In this document: piece by piece, positions 24,146-32,937 of the stretch
How positions within the stretch are numbered: the stretch's first letter is position 1
Layout: the number at the start of each line of letters is the position of its first letter
DNA from: Mesorhizobium_B sp963522145
GTDB taxonomy: Bacteria > Pseudomonadota > Alphaproteobacteria > Rhizobiales > Rhizobiaceae
Reading direction: 5' to 3'
DNA: 64,000 bases
Assembly: GCA_963522145.1 (NCBI GenBank)
Contig: CAUQXI010000008.1
Location: forward strand, 57,360 to 121,359
Translations under genes and position numbers: made by a program
The notes under the pieces: model-generated
Told to the model about the DNA's origin: nothing
Seen by the model: only the letters and a program-made list of their open reading frames with translations
Database searches by the model: none

Positions 24146-25111
24146 CTAGAAGTGCCCGCCGCGCCGCCGGGGCTGGTACGGCCTGCCGATTTCCGCCATC
24201 TCTTCTGACGATAAGATCAGCTCGCTTGCCGCGAGCAATTCGTCGAGGTGCTCCACGGAATGGGCGCCGACCACCGGAACCGCACCAGGGCTTGCCATCC
24301 GCACCCAGGCGAGTGCGACCTGAGCCGGGCTGTTGCCACGCTTCTCCGCAACGGCCCTGATCGCGCCCGCCACGGCGGCATCCTCGGGCCGGCCATACCA
24401 TTGCCCGATATATTCGTCGGTACGCTCGCGCTCGGTGTTCCGTCCGCGTCCGGCGAAGAAGCCGCGCGCGAGCGGGCTGTAGGGCATCAGTCCCATGCCT
24501 TCGGACTGTGCGAAGGGGATGAGGTCGCGCTCATCCTCGCGCCACACGGCATTGTAGTGATGCTGGAGCGTGGTGAAAGCGGCCTTGTTCCCGATCCGCG
24601 CCTTGTAGACCGATTGGGCAAGCTGCCAGCAGGGAAGGTCGGTCGCACCGACATGAAGTACCTTGCCCTGCCGCACGAGAAGGTCGAATGCCTCGATCAT
24701 CTCGTCGAGATCGGTTGCCGTGTTCCAGATATGCGTCTGATAGAGATCGATGCGATCGGTTCTCAGCCGGCGCAGCGAAGCTTCCGCCGCTTCGATGATG
24801 TGCTTCTTCGAATAGCCTGACGCGTTCGGGCCCCGGCCCATCGGATTGCCGACCTTGGTGGCGATGACCACCTCGTTGCGGACGCCCATGGTTTCGACGA
24901 GCGTTCCAAATGCCTCCTCGCTGGCTCCGGCCGAATAGAAATCGCAGGTGTCGAAGAAGTTGATGCCGCGCTCGAGCGCCGCGCGGATCACCGGCGCTCC
25001 GGCGCTGCCGTCGAGGACCCATGATCGCCACGACGGATCACCGATGCCCATCAGGCCGAAAGCGATGGGCGATACCTTCAGTGAGGATCGCCCGAGTCTT
25101 ACATATTGCAT
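24146..25111 (-). CDS. Aldo/keto reductase
   Basis: 321 residues. The catalytic tetrad is visible: Asp in NFFDTCDFYSAGASE, Tyr in the same stretch, Lys in VIATKVGNP, and His in LYQTHIW. The C-terminal PGAVPVVGAHSVEHL fits NADPH binding. It would reduce an aldehyde or ketone, or run in reverse. It is downstream of the DUF3726 gene by eight bases, so part of the 27653-to-24146 leftward operon. Confidence 0.93.
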   Translation of the reverse strand: MQYVRLGRSSLKVSPIAFGLMGIGDPSWRSWVLDGSAGAPVIRAALERGINFFDTCDFYSAGASEEAFGTLVETMGVRNEVVIATKVGNPMGRGPNASGYSKKHIIEAAEASLRRLRTDRIDLYQTHIWNTATDLDEMIEAFDLLVRQGKVLHVGATDLPCWQLAQSVYKARIGNKAAFTTLQHHYNAVWREDERDLIPFAQSEGMGLMPYSPLARGFFAGRGRNTERERTDEYIGQWYGRPEDAAVAGAIRAVAEKRGNSPAQVALAWVRMASPGAVPVVGAHSVEHLDELLAASELILSSEEMAEIGRPYQPRRRGGHF

Positions 25112-25119
25112 TCCATCTC

Positions 25120-25839
25120 CTAACCGGCTTGCGTCCGCGACCGTTCCGAGAACGCCACGCGGATTCGTGCTGCGACGCCTGTGAAGTGCGCGCGGTGCTC
25201 CTGCTCGTCCGCCTCGAAGCCTTCCTGAAGCGCATGTCGGATCGACGCGTCGAAATCGATCAGTTGCGGCCGTGAACTGCTCTCGATCTCGGGCGGTTCG
25301 TTCGTGCAGGTGATGAAGAGGCCGTCAGGGGCATCCCTGCCGTCGAATTCCGCAATGGTAACCCGTGGTAGCGAACCATCAGGCCCGGGCCGGGCCGCGA
25401 TCAACAGCGCTGGCGCCTCGTCCGTGTGGCGTGGCGTGGTCGGTCGCCAGCTGCCGTGGCATGGGAGTCCATGTCGGGCGATGCAGAAGGCCAGATAAGG
25501 CGCCATCCACCCGCCATTCGTTTCCGATACGGCCAGGTGCCGCATGCCTGCCGCCTCCTCCGCGACGAATGCATCCGCAAGCCTCCCGGCAAGCAGGACA
25601 AGCGGCGCGCCTCCGAGATCGACGCGCAGCGTTTCAGCTTTGCCGCCGGACAGATCCAGCGGCCGCGCCGGGAGGCCGGCGGCATCGGCCAGTCGCGTCA
25701 GCGCATAGGCCTTGCCGAGCGCCGCATGGGTCATCATCAGCCCTTCGACAGCCTCTGCCGCCATGCCGAACGGGTAGCCGCCCAGCATTCTCAGAACTTC
25801 ATGCGAGGCGCGCAGCATTTCCGCGTAAGAGATGTGCAT
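25120..25839 (-). CDS. DUF3726-like protein of unknown function
   Basis: 239 residues, no membrane segment or signal peptide. It begins SYAEMLRASHEVLRMLGGYPFGMAAEAVEGLMMTHAALGKAYALTRL, a helical region, followed by a strand-rich centre (LAVSETNGGWMAPYLAFCIARHGLP). I associate this pattern with DUF3726, found in proteobacterial catabolic clusters; that recall is moderate. No catalytic motif is evident. It is five bases downstream of the large unknown gene at 25845, so the two probably work together. Confidence 0.7.
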   Translation of the reverse strand: MHISYAEMLRASHEVLRMLGGYPFGMAAEAVEGLMMTHAALGKAYALTRLADAAGLPARPLDLSGGKAETLRVDLGGAPLVLLAGRLADAFVAEEAAGMRHLAVSETNGGWMAPYLAFCIARHGLPCHGSWRPTTPRHTDEAPALLIAARPGPDGSLPRVTIAEFDGRDAPDGLFITCTNEPPEIESSSRPQLIDFDASIRHALQEGFEADEQEHRAHFTGVAARIRVAFSERSRTQAG

Positions 25840-25844
25840 GGCCG

Positions 25845-27653
25845 CTAAATCCTGACTCTGCCGCCGGGAAACATCCAGGCCGGATCGAGCCCTGCGGCGA
25901 GCTCTGTGGGCAGAGGCGCCCCTTGCAGGAACACGCCGCGAACCCAGCGCGTCGAGTAAGGCGCTGAGGCTTCCAGCCCGAACAGGCCGAGCAGGAAGCG
26001 GATGCCATCCATCGGAAGGAAATCCCGTGCGATGATGTTCGCCCGGATTTCGGAATAGGGGATCCGCATGGAAAGCTGCGCGCGCCCGGCCATGTGGCTG
26101 AGATGCGGCTGGCGCAGCAGGAACAGGCCCACTGTCTCGTTTGCCGATGCCTCCCGAAGCGCGCCTGCCAGCTCCTGTGCCGCGCCGGCGACATTGACGA
26201 AGGTCTCGTTCTCAAGGCCAGGGTCGATGGCGCGCTCACCGCGCCGGTTCTCGCCGTTTTCTTCCGATTTGTACCAGAAATGCTCGCTCGCTCCCGGCAC
26301 GCTGAAGTCGATGTCGAGCGCCCAACGGTAACGGTCCTGCAGGATGGCAAGCAGTTTTCCGCAGGTCATACATGGATCGATCAGCCGCGTCGTCGCCATG
26401 CCTTGGCGCATCAGGCCGGCGATCGCGTCGGCGAAGTCGGGCGCGATCTCCATCAGCACAGATGTCACCTGCTCTTCGACCTCGAGCGAACCGTGCGATG
26501 CCGCACGTCGCGCCAGCTCCGCCCAGGGGCAGGCCATGCCGAGAATCTTCCCGCGGTCGCGGTGCATGCCCTCGAGAAGCGCGCACAGGCCGGAAGCGAT
26601 GCGTTCCGGCTGCTCGGCTTCGGCCACCGCCTGCGCCGGCTGCAGCGCATAATAGTCCGCCGCCCTGGCAAGAAGCTGTTCCACTTTCGCAAAGGTAGGT
26701 TCGTCGGTCGCGGGCCGGGTAACGACATAGGCGCGCACGACTTCGCGCATCGAACAGAAGGTGCCGAGCCATGCCGGCCAGCGCACCAGTGCCGCCACCA
26801 TGCCGATCCCGGAAGAATTGCCGACGCCGAGATAGCGCCGGACATCCGCACTCATCGCGGCTGCACCATCGCGCCGCGCCTGCGCGGTCAGCTCCGCGAC
26901 ATCGCATCCAACGGTCCGCCACATATAGAGCGCGAAGAGATCGATGAAGTATGGTGCGGCGAACGGGCTTTCCAGGGGAAGGGACAGCCAGGAGCGCGAC
27001 CCGTGCCGCCCATTGCCGTACCATCCGGCATTGCGGATGATGTAGCCGCCGCCCGAGGCGAGCACCGACAAGTCCGGCTGCCGGGCTGCCATCAGCTCCT
27101 CGAGCACATGATTGAAGAAACGGTTGCTGCGGTTCGCCACCGTCCAGCCGAGGCAGCTCCTGTCCGTGCGGCCCGACCAGACGCCGCACCGCATGCGGCT
27201 CGCCTCGTCTCGCGCGCGCTCGACGGTTACCCGACCCTCGAACACCGCGCCGTAGAAGTCGTATTCGTGCTCGTAGAAGCGGCCAAGCCGGTCTGCTTCG
27301 CCGTCCGAGGTCGCAGACCAGACGACAAAGGACATCGGGAATCCCTCGGCATCGATGTCGTAGACAAGGAGGCCCGCGCCACTGGCTTCGATCTCGGCCA
27401 GCCGCTGGCTGATTGACCAGTTCGACCGTGTCATCCGTTCGACGAGGCGGCGTGTGATGCTGAGGCGCGTGGCTTTCGCCGCGCGCAGCCGTTCAGGCCG
27501 CATCACCTCCTCTTCGGGGCGCATGGCCCGTGCCAGGATTTCCAAATCATCTATGCCATGCGCTTCAAGCACCCTTCGGTCGATAAAGGCAGGCCAGGGA
27601 AGCACCGGATCAGCTTGGCTCGCCGCAAGCCGAGGATTGAGGGGTATGGTCAT
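25845..27653 (-). CDS. Large protein of unknown function, first gene of leftward operon
   Basis: 602 residues with no family I recognise. It appears soluble and mostly helical. Notable local features are SGGGYIIRNAGWYGNGRHGSRSW (about 190-215), a DPCMTCGK motif (about 433) and a C-terminal LPMDGIRFLLGLFGLEASAP. Composition and codon use match its neighbours, so it is a real gene. The start is set at 27653, where AGGAGG lies just upstream; an in-frame ATG at 27674 has no such site. Its promoter overlaps the perfect TGGTATACCA site. It is co-transcribed with the DUF3726 and aldo/keto reductase genes. Confidence 0.8.
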   Translation of the reverse strand: MTIPLNPRLAASQADPVLPWPAFIDRRVLEAHGIDDLEILARAMRPEEEVMRPERLRAAKATRLSITRRLVERMTRSNWSISQRLAEIEASGAGLLVYDIDAEGFPMSFVVWSATSDGEADRLGRFYEHEYDFYGAVFEGRVTVERARDEASRMRCGVWSGRTDRSCLGWTVANRSNRFFNHVLEELMAARQPDLSVLASGGGYIIRNAGWYGNGRHGSRSWLSLPLESPFAAPYFIDLFALYMWRTVGCDVAELTAQARRDGAAAMSADVRRYLGVGNSSGIGMVAALVRWPAWLGTFCSMREVVRAYVVTRPATDEPTFAKVEQLLARAADYYALQPAQAVAEAEQPERIASGLCALLEGMHRDRGKILGMACPWAELARRAASHGSLEVEEQVTSVLMEIAPDFADAIAGLMRQGMATTRLIDPCMTCGKLLAILQDRYRWALDIDFSVPGASEHFWYKSEENGENRRGERAIDPGLENETFVNVAGAAQELAGALREASANETVGLFLLRQPHLSHMAGRAQLSMRIPYSEIRANIIARDFLPMDGIRFLLGLFGLEASAPYSTRWVRGVFLQGAPLPTELAAGLDPAWMFPGGRVRI

Positions 27654-27713
27654 TGCCTCCTGCCGGATTGTCATGCGTGGTCGGGATCAATCAGGCGCAT
27701 AAAATCCCATTCT

Positions 27714-27723
27714 TGGTATACCA
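27714..27723. promoter_or_regulatory. Perfect TGGTATACCA palindrome, putative cluster operator
   Basis: Ten-base perfect palindrome in the divergent region between the 602-residue unknown gene and the ALDH at 27807. It overlaps the -10 element of the leftward promoter (27720-27725), a repressor-like placement. Confidence 0.75.
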
Positions 27724-27749
27724 TAGTCTCGTATCATGATATTTGACAA
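27720..27749 (-). promoter_or_regulatory. Leftward sigma70-like promoter TTGTCA-18-TATGGT
   Basis: Read on the minus strand, TTGTCA (27749-27744) and TATGGT (27725-27720) are 18 bases apart. The -10 box lies within the operator. It would drive the operon of the unknown gene, DUF3726 gene and aldo/keto reductase. A TATCATGATA palindrome sits between the boxes at 27732-27741. Confidence 0.5.
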
Positions 27750-27806
27750 CAGGTGCGCTGCGTCGGCAAAGCAGGCCTTGCGGATTTTGGTTGGGACGGA
27801 GGATCC

Positions 27807-29276
27807 ATGGACCAGTACGATCATTACATTTCGGGCGCCCGCGTGAAGCCGGTCGCGGGCGAGTACTTCGAAACGATCAATCCCTATACAGGCGAAGCCT
27901 GGGCTAAGATTGCCAAGGGCTCCTCTGCGGATGTCGATGCGGCCGTGCAGGCGGCGAAAACGGCCATGAACGGCGAGTGGTCGGCAATGAAGGCGTCGCA
28001 GCGCGGACGCCTGCTGGTACACTTCTCCGAGGTCGTCGAACGGCATGCGACGCGGCTCGCGGAGATCGAGGTCCGTGACAATGGCAAGCTGCTGACCGAG
28101 ATGGCCGGGCAGACCCGCTACCTTGCCCAGTGGTATCGCTATTATGGCGGCTTGGCCGACAAGATCGAAGGCGCGGTCATTCCGACCGACAAGGCCGATA
28201 TCCTCAACTACACGCGCTATGAGCCGCTCGGCGTCATCGCGATGATCACGCCGTGGAACTCCCCGCTTCTTCTGCTGACATGGAAGCTGGCCGCCGCACT
28301 CGCCGCCGGCAATACGGCGGTCATAAAGCCGTCCGAGTTCACCTCGGCCTCAACGCTTGAATTTGCCGAGCTGTTCAAGGAAGCCGGGTTCCCGGACGGG
28401 GTGGTGAATGTCGTCACCGGCTTCGGCGTCGATGCAGGCGCACCGCTCGCCGCGCACAAGGACGTCGCCAAGATCGCCTTCACCGGATCCGATATTGCCG
28501 GACAGAAGATCTACGAAGCCGCGGCACGCGGCATCAAGCCGGTCACGCTGGAGCTCGGCGGCAAGTCGCCCAACATTGTCTTCGAGGACGCCGATCTGGA
28601 AGCCGCCGTGATGGGCGCGATCTCCGGCATCTTTGCCGCCTCGGGCCAGACCTGCATCGCCGGGTCACGCCTGCTCCTGCAGCGCTCCATCCACGACCGC
28701 TTCATGGAGCGCCTGCTGGCCGTTGCCGGTGCCGCCAAGATGGGCGATCCCATGGACCCCGCGACCAATGTCGGCCCGGTCACCACGCCGCCACAATATC
28801 AGAAGGTCCTCGACTATATCGACATCGCCGTCGGGGAGGGGGCAACCTGCGTGCTCGGCGGCAAACCCGCATCCGGCATGCCCGGCGGGCAGTTCGTCGA
28901 GCCGACGATCTTCACCAATGTCAGGAACTCTATGCGCATCGCCCAGGAGGAGGTGTTCGGACCGATCCTCGGGGTCATCCCGTTTGACACGGAGGAGGAG
29001 GCGGTGGCGATCGCCAACGACGTCAATTTCGGTCTCGCGGCAGGAGTCTGGACAACCAATATCGGCCGCGCCGTGCGGATGTCGGAACGGCTCAAGGTGG
29101 GAACCGTGTGGGTCAATACCTACCGCGCCGTCAGCTATACCTCGCCCTTTGGCGGCGTGAAGCGCAGCGGGCTGGGACGTGAAAGCGGGCTCGACGCCAT
29201 CAAGGAATATCTTGATGTCAAATCGGTCTGGATCGCCACCGAAAGCAACGTCGCCAATCCATTCGTCATGCGCTGA
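27807..29276 (+). CDS. NAD(P)-dependent aldehyde dehydrogenase
   Basis: 489 residues. TPWNSPLLLL (about 148), the FTGSD turn, LELGGKSPNIV with catalytic Glu (about 250) and SGQTCIAGSR with nucleophile Cys (about 284) are all present. The C terminus ESNVANPFVMR nearly repeats that of the ALDH at 1864 (NEPIGNPFVMQ), pointing to duplication within the cluster. Start at 27807 follows GGACGGAGGATCC. Controlled from the divergent region holding the perfect operator. Confidence 0.94.
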   Translation: MDQYDHYISGARVKPVAGEYFETINPYTGEAWAKIAKGSSADVDAAVQAAKTAMNGEWSAMKASQRGRLLVHFSEVVERHATRLAEIEVRDNGKLLTEMAGQTRYLAQWYRYYGGLADKIEGAVIPTDKADILNYTRYEPLGVIAMITPWNSPLLLLTWKLAAALAAGNTAVIKPSEFTSASTLEFAELFKEAGFPDGVVNVVTGFGVDAGAPLAAHKDVAKIAFTGSDIAGQKIYEAAARGIKPVTLELGGKSPNIVFEDADLEAAVMGAISGIFAASGQTCIAGSRLLLQRSIHDRFMERLLAVAGAAKMGDPMDPATNVGPVTTPPQYQKVLDYIDIAVGEGATCVLGGKPASGMPGGQFVEPTIFTNVRNSMRIAQEEVFGPILGVIPFDTEEEAVAIANDVNFGLAAGVWTTNIGRAVRMSERLKVGTVWVNTYRAVSYTSPFGGVKRSGLGRESGLDAIKEYLDVKSVWIATESNVANPFVMR

Positions 29277-29285
29277 CCGCACGCA

Positions 29286-29308
29286 GCGGCAGGGATGAGC
29301 CCTGCCGC
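29286..29308. terminator. Bidirectional terminator hairpin between convergent ALDH and LysR genes
   Basis: GCGGCAGGG (29286-29294) and CCCTGCCGC (29300-29308) form a perfect nine-pair stem with an ATGAG loop, followed by CTGTTCATTT. The convergent placement supports a terminator for both strands. Confidence 0.65.
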
Positions 29309-29312
29309 CTGT

Positions 29313-30227
29313 TCATTTCGGATCGAGGGCTCGCGCTTCCCGCACCAGATGCTCGACAAGATCCCGCCCGAAGGCAGGAAGATCGTCGAGCCGCTGCACG
29401 CAGATCTTGAGTTCACGCACAGCCCATGGATTGTCGAGCGAGAGAACCGAGATGCGGTGGCTCTGCTTCAGCCGATGCGCCACGGACTCCGGCAAGAGCC
29501 CGACGCCCACGCCCGCCTCCACCATGCGGCAAAGCGATTCGAAGCCGGACACTCTTATCCGAACATTGAGCCCGGCTCCCATCTCGGATGCCAGGTTGTC
29601 GGCGAAGCCATGGATGGCGCTGCCGCGATGCAGCGACACGAAATTGTCGCCAACCGTCTCCTTGAAGTCGACGCTGGCGCGGCCGCCCAGGGGGTGGCCG
29701 GCGGGTACGGCAAGCGCCAGCCGGTCCTGCTGGTAGGGGATGACCTCCAACCCCTCGATCTGCGTGGTGCCGGCCAGGATGCCGATATCGACCGTTCCGT
29801 CGCTCACCGCCCGCGCGATCTCCGGGCTGAGTTTCTCTTCGAGGTCCACATCGACATGCGGATGCGCGGCAAGGAAGCTCGCGAGGGCAGTGGGCAGGAT
29901 TTCCGTCATCGCCGTGGTGTTGGCGAAGATGCGCACCTGGCCTTTCAAGCCGCGCGAGAAGGCGTGGAGGTTGCCGTGCAGTCGCTCGATCTCCTGGAAG
30001 ATGCGGCGGATGTGCCGGAGCAGGGTCTCGCCGGCTGGTGTCGGCGAAACGCCCTGATGGTGCCGGATCAGGAGGCGGACGCCAAGCGCCTCCTCAAGAT
30101 TCTTGATGCGGATGGATGCGGCGGCCACCGACAAGCCGGCACGTTCGGCGCCGCGCGTCAGGTTCCCCGCCTCGCAGATGCCCGCGAACAGGCGCATGTC
30201 GATGAAGTCGTAGCGCAGACTCGCCAA
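29313..30227 (-). CDS. LysR-family transcriptional regulator
   Basis: 304 residues. The HTH is GNLTRGAERAGLSVAAASIRIKNLEEALGVRLL (about 22-54), followed by the substrate-binding domain. The start is TTG 30227, supported by GGGAGGTGCGCC just upstream, a near-ideal ribosome site; the next in-frame ATG is ten codons in and would cut into the HTH region. Divergent from the MmgE/PrpD-acyl-CoA dehydrogenase-CoA-transferase operon, its probable target. Confidence 0.9.
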   Translation of the reverse strand: MASLRYDFIDMRLFAGICEAGNLTRGAERAGLSVAAASIRIKNLEEALGVRLLIRHHQGVSPTPAGETLLRHIRRIFQEIERLHGNLHAFSRGLKGQVRIFANTTAMTEILPTALASFLAAHPHVDVDLEEKLSPEIARAVSDGTVDIGILAGTTQIEGLEVIPYQQDRLALAVPAGHPLGGRASVDFKETVGDNFVSLHRGSAIHGFADNLASEMGAGLNVRIRVSGFESLCRMVEAGVGVGLLPESVAHRLKQSHRISVLSLDNPWAVRELKICVQRLDDLPAFGRDLVEHLVREARALDPK

Positions 30228-30342
30228 GGCGCACCTCCCTCGCGTTCATGCCACCTGAAGGCATTCTTTGCGAATAACGAATTGTCCGATCCCGGGCTAC
30301 GTGCTGAACCGGCCGGTATTCTGCGACATGGAGCCTTGAACC

Positions 30343-31719
30343 GTGGACCCTGCCGAAATCCAGCAATCCCACACCGAACAGTTGGCGCATTTCGCCGCCA
30401 CGCTGCAGTTTGACGACATTCCGGCCGCCGTGCGGGCGCGCGGCGAAGATCTCTTTGTGGACTGGGTCGGCTCAGCGCTCGCCGGAAAGGGAGCACGTCC
30501 GGTCGAGCTGATCGCACGATTTGCCGAGGCCATGGGCCCTCCCTCCGGACCGAGCGAGATCCTGCTCAATCGCAAGACCACAAGCCCGTTCTTTGCCGCT
30601 CTTGTGAACGGCGCGGCCTCGCATTTCGTTGAGCAGGATGATGTTCACAACGGCTCGGTGTTTCATCCGGCCGCTGTTGTATTTCCCGCCGCGCTCGCCG
30701 TCGCGCAGGAGATCGGCGCTTCCGGCAAGTCCTTTCTCGCCGCCTGCACGGCAGGCTATGAGGTGGGCATCAGGGTCGGCGAGTTTCTCGGCCGCTCGCA
30801 CTACCGGACGTTCCACACCACGGGCACTGCTGGCGCGCTCGCCGCGGCCGCGGCCGTCGGCCGGCTCCTCGACCTTACGCCCGCGCAGATGGTGGATGCC
30901 TTCGGCTCGGCCGGCACGCAGGCTGCCGGGCTCTGGGAATTTCTGCGCGACGCCGCCGATTCGAAGCCGTTACATACCGCGAAAGCCGCAGCCAATGGCC
31001 TTACCGCCGCCTATCTGGCGCGAAGCGGCTTTACTGGCGCCCGCATGATCCTCGAAGGGCGTCAGGGCATGGGGCAGGGCATGTCGACCGATGCAGTGCC
31101 GCGCAAGCTTACCGACCGGCTCGGCACGCGCTGGGCACTCGCGGAAACCTCCTTCAAATACCATGCCTCCTGCCGCCATACCCATCCTGCCGCGGATGCG
31201 CTGCTCAAGGCAATGCAGGAGAACGCCTTGTCGGCTTCTGACGTCGCGGATGTCACGACCCTTGTTCATCAGGGCGCCATCGACGTTCTCGGTGCAGTGA
31301 CCGCCCCCTCGACCGTTCATCAGGCCAAGTTCTCGATGGGCACGACGCTGGCGCTTGTCGCCACGCGCGGTCGCGCCGGTCTCGTGGAGTTCGAAGAAGG
31401 CTTCGCCCGGCCTGACGTCGTCGACTTCCGTGACCGCGTCGAGATGATGCTCGATCCCGAGGTCGACGCTGCCTATCCCGAACGCTGGATCGGCAAGGTC
31501 AGGCTGCGCACCCGGGACGGCCGTACGGTGGAAGTGCGCGTCGACGAGCCGAAGGGCGATCCCGGCAACACGCTCAACAGGGACGAGATCGAAGCCAAGG
31601 TGAGGGGGCTCGCCGCGTTCAGTTCGGCTGCGAGCCCCGCCGAGATGGACATGCTGCTTCCGCGTTTGTGGCGGCTGGCGCAGATGAACAATCTTTCCAC
31701 GCTGATGAGCGTCGAGTGA
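30343..31719 (+). CDS. MmgE/PrpD-family protein
   Basis: 458 residues, normal for the family. AALVNGAASHFVEQDDVHNGSVFHPAAVVFPAALA (about 85-120) and HTTGTAGALAAAAAVGRLLDL are hallmark stretches, and SFKYHASCRHTHPAADAL follows around 275. Known members include 2-methylcitrate dehydratase and itaconate-forming decarboxylase, so a dehydratase or decarboxylase on a tricarboxylic or dicarboxylic acid is expected. GTG start at 30343. First of three co-oriented genes with an acyl-CoA dehydrogenase and CoA-transferase. Confidence 0.9.
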   Translation: MDPAEIQQSHTEQLAHFAATLQFDDIPAAVRARGEDLFVDWVGSALAGKGARPVELIARFAEAMGPPSGPSEILLNRKTTSPFFAALVNGAASHFVEQDDVHNGSVFHPAAVVFPAALAVAQEIGASGKSFLAACTAGYEVGIRVGEFLGRSHYRTFHTTGTAGALAAAAAVGRLLDLTPAQMVDAFGSAGTQAAGLWEFLRDAADSKPLHTAKAAANGLTAAYLARSGFTGARMILEGRQGMGQGMSTDAVPRKLTDRLGTRWALAETSFKYHASCRHTHPAADALLKAMQENALSASDVADVTTLVHQGAIDVLGAVTAPSTVHQAKFSMGTTLALVATRGRAGLVEFEEGFARPDVVDFRDRVEMMLDPEVDAAYPERWIGKVRLRTRDGRTVEVRVDEPKGDPGNTLNRDEIEAKVRGLAAFSSAASPAEMDMLLPRLWRLAQMNNLSTLMSVE

Positions 31720-31731
31720 CGATGCTTTCCG

Positions 31732-32928
31732 ATGGCAGTAGAATTCTGGAACGATGACATGGTGAAGGACGTCGAGCAGGGCGACGAGATCGCGCAGATC
31801 CGGGAAAGCGTGCGCAGGCTGTGCGAGCGCTTTCCCGGGGAATACTGGCGCCGGCTCGACGCCGAGCGCGCTTACCCGGCGGAATTGGTGTCGGCGCTCA
31901 CCGAGGCCGGCTATCTTTCGGTGCTGATCCCCGAGGAGTATGGCGGCGCCGGCCTGACGCTGTCGGCGGCGGCGGCCGTGCTGGAGGAGATCCAGCGCGC
32001 GGGCTGCAACGGCGCGGCGTGCCATGCGCAGATGTATGTGATGGGAACGCTTCTGCGCCACGGCAGCGAAGCCCAAAAGCAGAAATATCTCCCCGGCATC
32101 GCCGCCGGCGCGCTTCGCCTCCAGGCCTTCGGCGTGACCGAGCCGGGAAGCGGCACCGATACGACATCGATCCGCACCTTTGCCCGTCGCGAGGGCGATC
32201 GCTACCTGGTCAGCGGCCAGAAGATCTGGACGAGCCGGGCCGAATATTCCGACCTGATGCTGCTGCTCGCCCGCACCACGCCGCGCGACCAGGTGGCCAA
32301 GCGGACGGAGGGGCTTTCCGTCTTCATCCTCGACATGCGCGAGGCGCGTGGGCGGGGGCTGACGATCCGGCCCATCCGCACGATGATGAACCATTCCACG
32401 ACCGAGGTCTTCTTCGACAATGTCGAGGTGCCGGCCGAGAACCTTATCGGCGAGGAGGGCAAGGGTTTTCGCTACATCCTGTCGGGCATGAATGCCGAGC
32501 GCATCCTGATCGCCGCCGAATGCGTGGGCGACGCGAAATGGCTGATCGAGAAGGCCGCGACTTATGCGAGCGGGCGCAATGTGTTCGGCCGCCCAATCGG
32601 CGCCAATCAGGGGGTCCAGTTCCCGATCGCCCGCGCCTACGCGAATATGCGCGCGGCCGAGCTGATGGTGAAGGAGGCGACGCGCCGCTACGAGGCGGGC
32701 GAGGATTGCGGGGCTGAGGCCAACATGGCCAAGATGCTTGCGGCGGATGCCTCCAACGAAGCGGCCAATGCGGCGATCCAGACCCATGGCGGCTTCGGCT
32801 TCGCCGAGGAATATGACATCGAGCGCAAGTTCCGCGAGACACGGCTCTACCAGGTCGCGCCGATCTCCACCAACCTCATCCTGTCCTACCTGTCCGAGCA
32901 CGTGCTCAAGATGCCGCGCTCCTATTGA
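31732..32928 (+). CDS. Acyl-CoA dehydrogenase family protein
   Basis: 398 residues. It contains the FAD/acyl contacts FGVTEPGSGTDTTSIRTFA (about 135-155), a middle beta-domain, and the C-terminal helix bundle with QTHGGFGFAEEYDIERKFRETRLYQVAPISTN. The canonical C-terminal Tyr-Glu-Gly segment that gives the catalytic Glu in many members is replaced by the last of these, so the base probably comes from another helix, as in isovaleryl-CoA-type enzymes. It is 12 bases after MmgE/PrpD and nine before the CoA-transferase. Confidence 0.92.
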   Translation: MAVEFWNDDMVKDVEQGDEIAQIRESVRRLCERFPGEYWRRLDAERAYPAELVSALTEAGYLSVLIPEEYGGAGLTLSAAAAVLEEIQRAGCNGAACHAQMYVMGTLLRHGSEAQKQKYLPGIAAGALRLQAFGVTEPGSGTDTTSIRTFARREGDRYLVSGQKIWTSRAEYSDLMLLLARTTPRDQVAKRTEGLSVFILDMREARGRGLTIRPIRTMMNHSTTEVFFDNVEVPAENLIGEEGKGFRYILSGMNAERILIAAECVGDAKWLIEKAATYASGRNVFGRPIGANQGVQFPIARAYANMRAAELMVKEATRRYEAGEDCGAEANMAKMLAADASNEAANAAIQTHGGFGFAEEYDIERKFRETRLYQVAPISTNLILSYLSEHVLKMPRSY

Positions 32929-32937
32929 GGCTCGCCG

